Assembly: GCA_020736575.1 (NCBI GenBank) | Contig: JAGPYM010000014.1 | Span: 620,001 to 684,000, forward strand | Origin: Thelonectria olida | Lineage: Eukaryota > Ascomycota > Sordariomycetes > Hypocreales > Nectriaceae | DNA length: 64,000 nucleotides | Direction of reading: 5' to 3' | Shown: piece by piece, positions 56,290 through 64,000 of the stretch | Position numbering within the stretch: position 1 is the first letter of the stretch | Layout of the letters: each line of letters opens with the position of its first letter | Notes under the pieces: generated by a model | Seen by the model: only the letters and a program-made list of their open reading frames with translations | The model's database searches: none | Told to the model about the DNA's origin: nothing | Program-made: the position numbers and the translations under genes

Positions 56290-58887
56290 TCAATATCTTT
56301 CCAGAATCCACTTCCGCTGAGCATCTTCATCCAAAGAGCCAAGCAAGCTAATCTCCCCCAGCTTGACTGCCATATACCTATTCACGGACTCCCGACCAAG
56401 CAACTCATGCAACCCACGATCATTCTTGAGCATATGGAGAGCCTCCTCCAATGTCGATGGTAGCTTCTTCGTGATATTCAGGCTTTCCCTCTGCTCTGGG
56501 CTGAGTGAAGCTGGATCCTCGGTGCACTCTTTCCACAACATTTCATGGCCGTTCAGAATTCCGTCCAAGCCGGAAGTGAGGATTGCTGCCACGGCCAGAT
56601 ACGGATTTCCCAGGCCATCCATGCACTTCAACTCCCAGTGGCTATCTTCGATCTTGCGCAGTGGTGTTTCCCGGTTTTGAGTCCCCCACGCAACCCACGT
56701 CCCACCAGCCCAGCATCCATCAACAAGCCTGGCGTAGCTAACAGGGCTAGCACATGTGTAGGCAACGATGCTTTGCAGGTGGTTCAGAATACCAGCGTAG
56801 AACGGTTCGTAAATGTCAGGGTTAGATCCTCCAGGAGAAGAAATCGACATGTGGACGTGAGCAGCAGTTCCGGCAGCCTCAGCGAAGGGTTTAGGGTGAA
56901 GTGTCATCTTGTACCCGTGTGCATCCGCACAGCACGAAAGAACTTGTCTGGCATAGATAAGCGTATCAATAGCTTCAAGAGGTGCTGCTGCAGGTAATAC
57001 GATTTCGTATTGACCAAAGGCGCTTTCTGCATGCATTGTTTCGACGTAGATACCAGCCTCGTCCAACTTGGCAATGGCTTCCTCTACCACACTGACTGCG
57101 GCGGCGTGGTCAAGAGCCCCTGCGGTACACCAGGCGTGCGAGTCCCCATCCAACATGTCGAATTCCCTAGGGCCAACTCGCCGGAGAAGAACAAATTCGA
57201 TTTCGAAACCTAGCAGGAACGAGAGACCACGAGAAGACGCAAGCTCCAAGGTGTTTCGCAGCAGGCTCCTCGGGCAAATGGCAACCCGAGATCCATCCTT
57301 TTCTCTAAGATCAGCCATCACCATCGCCTGGCCTTTTCTCGGACCGAAGCGCAGGCTGTCGAAGTCAGCGCATAGATCCCACTCGCCGGCCGGGGAAGCG
57401 CCGGCCACCATGTGATCTGTCTGGAGCACAGCCAACGCAGTCTTGGAAACGCTCATCTCGAGGGCATTGTTGGACCGTATGAGTGACAATGCGCGGCGTA
57501 TGGGAATTGACCGGGCCCTCGTGGTTCCGGTCATATCTTGCCAGCATACCCGGACAAATTGGGTTGAGTTGCCAACGGTCAGCAACTTTGCCAGACCCTC
57601 AGCGTTCTGTTCGGGCAAGATTGATGCTTGCTGAAGACTCGATGATGGTGGTGTTGAGTCCATCGAGAATGCGAGATTGTAGAGCTTGTTGGAGTTGTGG
57701 AAGAGGATGTTCTCAACAACTTCCTTCGCTTGTTGCCAGGTGAGGTCGCCCTTTCTCACATACTCGCATAGCACCGTCTCAAAAGCCTCCCTCATTTGGA
57801 TGACGGCGAGCAGGTAGGTCTCGGGGAACCAATGCCCATCCGTGCTCCATATAACCTTTGACGATGGACAAAGCTCCAAGATTTGCCTGATAATCTTCTC
57901 CTCTCCATCTCGACTGACCATTGGAAATACTTCACCAATATCTGCATACACGTTTGCATACACCGTGGCCAAGTATCCAGTATCCCGGACGAAAGGGTAG
58001 CCCGAGTGCAGCAAGACTATAGGGACGGTAGGGTATTTCTTGATGAATGGCTGCAAGTGCGCAGGAGATGCCTTGGTTAGTGTGATATCATTATCGCCAA
58101 GCCCCGTGTGGAATTGAATCGGCTTGGGATGGGGCGAACCAGATTCACTGATGAGATTGGCAACGTAATGAACAACGTACTCGCTTAGTCCATCGTGGTC
58201 GAGTCTGGTGAATGTACTAGCATTTAGCTGTCGCCTTTGGGAATGTATCCCCTGGAAGGCGGAAAAGATTTTGGATTCGTCTGGGTGTTCCGGAATATCG
58301 AGACCAGTGCGGTAGCAGATGGCAGACTTGAAGCCGACCACCACAGGGTCGAGTATGGCTTGGGAAAAGACACGCTTCAGGTCTTGGACAAAAGAAAAGA
58401 AGGCGTCTGTTTCGTTGCTGTGCGCGATGCATGCTGCATCGATCAGCTCTGCGGCCACCCACTCGATTCGTACAATTCTTTTCGACTCGGCCGGGGTAAA
58501 TTTGTCAAAATAGTTGTACGTTTCGTTGTCGGCCTCGATGCCAATCTTGTCGTCGACAAGAACGCTGTGAATGCCTGAGAGACATGTTCTGATCCAGTCT
58601 TCATGTTCATCTGGATGCTTTCGTTTCTCCTCGATGACAGTTGAGACTGAGGCCCAGGTAGGCTCGCATCCAAGCGCCTCAGAAAGCTGCTTGACTGCAC
58701 GGAGATGAGCTAGACTAGTCGTGGTAGCATCGAGGGCACTGCCATCGGCCTCGGTCGTAATTGAGAGCAAGGGAAGCGACGCAGCAGCAGCTGGGCGCAA
58801 CAACGGGTGTGCATGGTTGTCAATTATTGGGGTGGTTCGGACGGCGCGGAGAAAGGATTCCTCATCCTGTGTAGCGCGAGTAGTCAT
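56290..58887 (-). CDS. FluG-type protein: amidohydrolase plus glutamine-synthetase domains
   Basis: One uninterrupted exon of 865 residues. The N-terminal part (to about 405) is an amidohydrolase-2/TIM-barrel domain with the metal-binding PIIDNHAHPLL at 20-30, QFHTGLGDND, PIVLLHSGYPFVRDTGYLA, VYADIGEVFP and IWSTDGHWFPE. The C-terminal part (from about 430) is a type-I glutamine-synthetase-like catalytic domain with LLGFEIEFVLL, ESAFGQYEIVLP, AGTAAHVHMSIS and DGCWAGGTWVAWGTQNRETPLR. This two-domain order is that of Aspergillus FluG, which controls asexual development and early secondary-metabolite signalling; many fungi hold paralogues with likely catabolic roles, so the symbol marks family, not proven function. 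The absence of introns over 2.6 kb is notable next to multi-exon neighbours. It is divergent from the following rhodopsin-domain gene. Confidence 0.94.
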   Translation of the reverse strand: MTTRATQDEESFLRAVRTTPIIDNHAHPLLRPAAAASLPLLSITTEADGSALDATTTSLAHLRAVKQLSEALGCEPTWASVSTVIEEKRKHPDEHEDWIRTCLSGIHSVLVDDKIGIEADNETYNYFDKFTPAESKRIVRIEWVAAELIDAACIAHSNETDAFFSFVQDLKRVFSQAILDPVVVGFKSAICYRTGLDIPEHPDESKIFSAFQGIHSQRRQLNASTFTRLDHDGLSEYVVHYVANLISESGSPHPKPIQFHTGLGDNDITLTKASPAHLQPFIKKYPTVPIVLLHSGYPFVRDTGYLATVYANVYADIGEVFPMVSRDGEEKIIRQILELCPSSKVIWSTDGHWFPETYLLAVIQMREAFETVLCEYVRKGDLTWQQAKEVVENILFHNSNKLYNLAFSMDSTPPSSSLQQASILPEQNAEGLAKLLTVGNSTQFVRVCWQDMTGTTRARSIPIRRALSLIRSNNALEMSVSKTALAVLQTDHMVAGASPAGEWDLCADFDSLRFGPRKGQAMVMADLREKDGSRVAICPRSLLRNTLELASSRGLSFLLGFEIEFVLLRRVGPREFDMLDGDSHAWCTAGALDHAAAVSVVEEAIAKLDEAGIYVETMHAESAFGQYEIVLPAAAPLEAIDTLIYARQVLSCCADAHGYKMTLHPKPFAEAAGTAAHVHMSISSPGGSNPDIYEPFYAGILNHLQSIVAYTCASPVSYARLVDGCWAGGTWVAWGTQNRETPLRKIEDSHWELKCMDGLGNPYLAVAAILTSGLDGILNGHEMLWKECTEDPASLSPEQRESLNITKKLPSTLEEALHMLKNDRGLHELLGRESVNRYMAVKLGEISLLGSLDEDAQRKWILERY

Positions 58888-60622
58888 CGTCTCGTCTCAG
58901 GGCGATGGCCGGTGGTTTGAAGCGTGTTTCCGGTCTAAATTATTCGTAGAGTCGACACAGTGGGAGGATTGGACAAGAAATGGAAACTCGTATGGAATCC
59001 CCGATTGCTTGGTGTTGCCAAGTGCTGAGGAGGGGCTGGCATGGCTGGTCGAATGTCGTCCCCTCATCCCTGCACGGTATCAGTGGGGCATTGTTGGGTA
59101 GAAATACCGAGACCGAGATGTACTTCGTACCCAAAGCATTACGATTGGGATATCGAAGCGGAAATGGGCGAGATGACTTGGACTATTCTGCGCCGAGTGA
59201 AGCTTGACGGGAGAAATTCTGCTCCCTGAGATGCTCAATGGCCGGGCTGACCTGTCGCGGCACCGTTCCGCTATGATAGTTAAAGTGACGACCAGTTCTG
59301 AGAGGGATCAGGATTTTGTTGAAGAAGAAACACGGGCCAAGACTCGCCGATCAGGGAAACCCTGGTATCCCGGCCAGGGGTCCACACTCCGGGGCCGATG
59401 TAACCTGTTGGTTCAACAGGCACAGTCCTGGTAGTGGTCTCAAGCTTAGCGGCGGTTCTGGCGGCGAGTCTGGAATTGGGGCAGAAGTGGCCAAGGGCTT
59501 CTCGACGAATTGTTTGCAAGGGCCAGGACGGGACTTCGGGGGCCTGCACTAACCCAACCCTAGGAAAGTCAATAGTGTTGGAGGTTTGACAGACACAATG
59601 AGGGGTTTATTTGATATCTCAGCACTGCCAAAGATGGAGGAAGATGAGGGTGGCCGGGGCGTCCTATATACACCCACCCGGGCCGCAACGGCAGTCAGTG
59701 GAACCAGGCGGGCGCACTTCATTGCGATCGGCCCACAGGCACATGTGAATTGTACACGTCTCTGAGATGTTGTCCCCAATCTGCAGAGATCCGGGCATTC
59801 TGCTCAGTGGGCCAGGGATCTAGATCCTGGCGCAGTACCGAATTTGCGACTTTGTACGTGCGGACGTATGTAGTAATACGTGGTAATTGTGCTACTAATG
59901 CATGGTAATTAAGGCATAACAAGACCTTATTAAGGTTGGAAAATCATACGTCCTCTGTCGGAGTATTCGTAATAGGTACGTGAATCCTTGCAAAGGCTAT
60001 TCTCCTGGGTGCACTAGGGGAACATGGTTGCGTTCCGACGATTCGTTTCTGCAAAGACTAAAGCATTCCATGGCGCGCGTCAGCCAACGGCCGTCAAGCT
60101 AGCTGCTGGCCTGTCAAGGTGAAGACGTGCTGAACGGAGCTTCTCGGCATGATATCCGGGAGGCGTCGAAAAGAGCCGACGCTTGGGAAAGGGGCGGGCG
60201 TTCCTGGTATTTCCCCGAGCATCCTTCAGCTCCTAACTTAGCTAAGAGGCACCTTTCAGCACCGATGGCCTCGAGTCTTGACTCTTGCATTATACTCGGC
60301 CGTTTACGTATTATTGACCATGTCCCCTTCAGGGTTTAATGCTCTCCCATTCACCGAGATGGGTAACGAGCGAAACTTGAATGCATACCTGGGCTGCCAA
60401 TGGCGGCCGCAGGAAGAGGTGCAGTAGTAATGGAATCAGAGTTGCCGCAGATGTAGTACCTAGGTACACTGAATGCCAGATTGCCTTTCGCGTGATATTG
60501 ATCTCTTCAACCTCGGGACTGCCGTTTGCCTGCGTACTTACTCTGCCACTACATTATCACTCTTGACGCCGCCCACGTCGCCGCAGGAGTTCGTCCCGCC
60601 TGCATTGCATTGCATTGTCACT
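58888..60622. other. Divergent spacer upstream of FluG-type and rhodopsin genes
   Basis: 1.7 kb with short frames only. TGCAT is repeated three times in tandem just before the rhodopsin-type ATG (about 60600-60616). No gene seen. Confidence 0.45.
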
Positions 60623-62043
60623 ATGCTTCTGCCACGGGAGCACGAGACACCATTCAACAAGGCGCCGCTGATCCGGGCCCTGGCGGGGCTGCTCATGGTG
60701 ATCACGGTCCTCTCAGCCATTACCCGTATCGCGACGAGACTTGTTACGATCAGAACTCTCAAGGTCGATGACACACTCGTGGCTGCGGCGACGGCAAGTC
60801 TATTCTAATTTGCTCCTACTTGTGTCTTTTGCTGACTTGATAGTAGGCTGTAGTTATCGCTCAGTCAATTGCTGTCATCGCTCAAGGGGCAAATGGACTG
60901 GGCAAGCTGTATGAAGTCGACAATAACCACGTCTCTTCTATCCTCAAGGTAACTACACATTGGTTTGAACCGATCCTAACATCCAAAGGGCTAATGAACA
61001 CTTTTTCCATCCTAACAGGCCCAATATGCCTCCGACGTCCTGTACATCATCGCCTTGTGCTTGGGCAAGATATCCGCCACGAGAACCATCTTGGACATGG
61101 CACCACGAGAAAAAAGGCGCTTAATCTTGGCCACCGAAGTAGTCATTGGCCTCTGGGCAGCCTCGTCTATCATAGTTTCTTTTTTTCAGTGCTCTCTTCC
61201 AAATCCCTGGGATTACCTCAACAGCCAGTGCATCAATCGAGTATGCTGCAAATCTACCTTGGTGGCGTCTTGCTAGAGGAGAAATTGCTCTAACCACTAT
61301 AACAGACTGCATTCTGGATCTATGTCGACGCCTTCAATATTGTGACGGATATTGCAATTACAGGCATTCTGTTCAAAATGTTCATCGCACTGAAGACATC
61401 AGCGAGCAAGAAGGCGTTGGTCATAGGCGTGTTTGGGTGCCGCGTTCTGTAAGTTACGGAAGGGATATACGTTTCCACGGACAAAAGCTAATCATACGAA
61501 AGGATTTTCCCTCCCATCATCTGTCACATGTACTACTACAAACGCGCGGTCGACTCGAGAAACCCTATATTCGACATGTGGAAACCAACTGTGATAGTCC
61601 AGGTTATCCAATGCATGAGCATCATGGCGACCTGTATTCCGTACCTCAAACCGTTCTTGGACAGCTTGGAGTCGGGACAGATGAACGCCGGCGACCTGCG
61701 CGGAACCAGGAGCAAGGGCAGCAGCAGCAGAAGCAGAAGTGGCTATGCCTCTGCCCAAACACACACACATACGACTCAGACTCGCACTTTGAACACTGCG
61801 AGGGGCATTCCATCCGTTGCTACACTGGCGTCCAACGCGTCTCACCGGCGGCAAAAGTACGAAATGTTCGACCTGGACAACAAGTATACGGACCGGGGAA
61901 ACAAGAACAAAGTTGGGAACACCGCGACGGCTGAAGGCGGCGGTTCATGGGATCGCGAGAGCCATAAGAGCCACACTAGCCAGACGGTGCTCGTGCAACA
62001 GACTGTGCGGGTGGAGGTTGACAATAGAGACAGTATTCGGTAG
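60623..62043 (+). CDS. Fungal rhodopsin-domain integral membrane protein with a GC-AG intron
   Basis: Five exons: 60623-60793, 60847-60948, 61019-61240, 61306-61448 and 61503-62043; 392 residues. Seven-helix layout of the Fung_rhodopsin family: LKVDDTLVAAAT after helix 2, VVIAQSIAVIAQGANGLGK, DVLYIIALCLGKISATRTI, FWIYVDAFNIVTDIAITGIL and WKPTVIVQVIQCMSIMATCI. The C-terminal about 130 residues are polar, Ser/Arg/Thr-rich and likely cytosolic. The first intron begins GCAAGT and ends GTAG; a GT donor four bases on gives a wrong frame, so GC-AG is the best reading. Pth11-type sensing is the known role of some relatives. It is not closely similar to the paralogue at 24.6-25.9 kb: different loop motifs, and no WSMRED-type signature. 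Confidence 0.9.
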
Positions 62044-63315
62044 TAAGGCCACGACGGCCTCGTTCCAGGTAGTTGCTATGTATCCGCCTGTTTAGGCAAT
62101 ATGTATTTCAAATTCTCAATTTAGATCAATATCGGCGTGTCTTTGAGCCTCGGGGAAGTAACAGCCGACGGGGAGCTGGCTGTGGGTGCAGTTCCCCGGG
62201 TCTTCACTTCCCTGCAATAGAAGCCCCCAGGAGAAACTCGGAGCCAGCATCCAAGTGTATCGGGCTACGACATGAATCAGACGAAGTCAGTGGACGAGGT
62301 AACGCATTCTTGGTTTATTAGCCTCTTTCAATGGCATGATGGGTTTGCCGACACTTGGTGCGTGTGGTGGCGTGTTACACTGCAGATTCATCATGTCGGT
62401 TGCAGACATGCCATGGACAGGGGAGCTGGCCGACCTGAAGTTTAACCAACGAGCCAACAGGGTACGGCAGTTCAATCTTCCATGGATCAATATCAATCTC
62501 TGCTCCGGCCGCCGTGCCGTTTGCAGTATCTACAGCGAGGCCAAGGAGAACATGGTCTCCTGAAACAGACATTTTCAAAACAAGAGCGTAATTGTTTCGA
62601 ACAGCCTCGCCGGATGCTGAAGAGTTTTCAATTTTGCATGTGCTTAGTACGTAAAGCAGATGTACTTTGTACGTATGCGTAAGTCCCGTCTCTGCACGCA
62701 CAAACAACGTCCAGGGTCGTCCGATCCTTGCACACCTTGGGGCTTACCCTGTTTCGGCAGCTGCAATAGATGGGAGTCGCATGAATACTGGTTAACTCAG
62801 TTGATGCGTTGCAGTTGCTAATATCTGCTCCACTCATGGAGTGCCATCCACTTCGGCACTCCCAGGCTAGGAGGTAGACCTAGTCTCCCCCTAGTGCTGA
62901 TCCCTTCCCGTCCCCTCCATATCCCTACCCTTCCCCATCGCCCCATTAGCTTCGCCGGACGGTAGTGGACCACGTTGAGCAGAGGTCTGGTTACAGAGTG
63001 CCTGTCGAATCTCCTGCATTGGGACAATCTGCCAAGAAGTAGGATTTGCAAACCTACCTGTTGGTGGAAGGGGGGGAGACCCCTGGGCATTATGTACAAT
63101 CTGTGCCATGTTGCCCCTGCCAGCTCAGGGTTCCGCCATGTTTCTCTTGCTGCATGGACGCTTCGAACCCTACTTAACGATAGGTCCCGTGCAGTATTTG
63201 TCGTTTGCAGGCGAGCTTCCTCTTATCACTACACCATCCCTAATTCTGCAGTGAGGCCTGCAACTCATTCCTACTCCCACCCACGGGACATTGTATATCG
63301 CATTCAGTCCTGAGC
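62044..63315. other. Intergenic, nothing recognised
   Basis: 1.27 kb between two co-oriented genes. Short frames on both strands only. Confidence 0.5.
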
Positions 63316-64000
63316 ATGAGTATTCGACAGGAGAATCACGAGCTCAGCGACATGAGCACGGGCAAAGCGCCCGAGCTCGACGTCCAAAATGCCTCAGAAG
63401 AATTCGATCGCGAGGACTTGGATCGCGAGCAATTGGCGAAGCTGGGCAAGAAGTCTGTCCTCAAGGTAAGATTCTCTGTCATCCCTCATTGCCACGATAG
63501 CATTGATATTGACATTGGTAGCGAAACTTCCGCTTTTTGACGATCTTGGGCTTCAGCTGCGCCATTCTTGTGACATGGGAGGGTACGCTTATGAACTTTG
63601 CGCCAGGCTTGTCCAACGGCGGCCCCGGCGGCCTCGTCTACGGCTTCATCTTTGTCTGGATCGGTAACATCAGTGTGTTTTCTACCCTCTGCGAGCTCGT
63701 GTCTATCGCTCCCACGTCGGGTGGTCAGTACCACTGGGTGGCCATGCTGGCCCCTCGATGGTGCTCCAAGTTCCTCAGCTACATCACCGGCTGGTTGACT
63801 CTGGCTGGATGGCAGGGCACCTCTGCCGCCGCTGGATTCCTGACCGGCACCATGATTCAGGGTCTGGTTACCTTCATGGATCCGACATATGATGCAAAGA
63901 CATGGCAAGGAACGCTGATGGTCTGGTTGTGTATCTTCATTGCGGTTTTCATCAACACACTCGTCAGCTCCATGCTTCCCAAGCTTGAGGGAATGATCCT
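63316..64000 (+). CDS. Amino-acid/GABA/choline permease (APC family), 5' part
   Basis: Two exons visible, 63316-63465 and 63522 to the window edge; the first about 210 residues of roughly 500-530. The N-terminal tail is polar (50 residues), then RNFRFLTILGFSCAIL opens helix 1, followed by GGPGGLVYGFIFVWIGNIS, ELVSIAPTSGGQYHWVAML and WLTLAGWQGTSAAAGFLTG, typical of fungal GABA and choline permeases. Import at the plasma membrane coupled to protons is expected. The gene continues past 64000, so the substrate group and intactness cannot be judged. Confidence 0.93.

Overview
The window looks like nuclear DNA of a filamentous ascomycete, most likely a Sordariomycete in or near Hypocreales. The support is short introns (about 45-70 bp) with GT..AG borders in most genes, fungus-restricted protein families (NACHT-type NLR, Pth11-like rhodopsin-domain proteins, DMATS prenyltransferase, LaeA-like methyltransferase, GH7 cellulase, FluG-type protein), no bacterial operon structure, and long gene-poor spacers. 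The genus is inference. All exon borders were read by eye and checked only by reading-frame continuity.

Layout. 1-3.9 kb: no recognisable gene, with an AT-rich block at 103-380. 3.9-11.1 kb: a Rieske-type oxygenase that has lost part of its catalytic iron site, an ACS-family MFS permease, an SRPBCC protein and an APH-like kinase-fold protein. 13.7-17.4 kb: a PNP-NACHT NLR-type receptor interrupted by one in-frame TGA between Walker A and Walker B. 19.1-21 kb: an orphan membrane protein with a small duplicated fragment upstream.

21.4-33.2 kb is the most interesting metabolic stretch. It holds a Baeyer-Villiger-type monooxygenase, a rhodopsin-domain membrane protein, a nitrilase, a DMATS-type aromatic prenyltransferase, a small cysteine-containing secreted protein and a secreted heme-thiolate peroxidase/peroxygenase. 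The nitrilase and prenyltransferase are adjacent and co-oriented. No PKS, NRPS or terpene cyclase is present in the window, so this would be a backbone-less prenylation cluster around an indole or nitrile substrate (inference). A GAATACGC minisatellite lies upstream of the peroxidase.

35-45.6 kb: a frameshifted gene with an AT-hook-like tail, a GH7 endoglucanase, a nine-exon LaeA-like methyltransferase with a 13-nt microexon, and a 1383-residue multi-pass membrane protein resembling the modin-type family. 45.9-53.3 kb: two sugar/polyol transporters on the minus strand, both with Cre1/CreA-like GC boxes upstream. 56.3-64 kb: a FluG-type protein (amidohydrolase plus glutamine-synthetase domain), a second rhodopsin-domain protein using an apparent GC-AG intron, and the 5' part of an amino-acid/GABA permease cut by the window edge.

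The gene mix (nutrient permeases, secreted enzymes, NLR, decayed genes, repeats) resembles an accessory or subtelomere-like fungal region, but no telomere repeat or intact transposon was seen.
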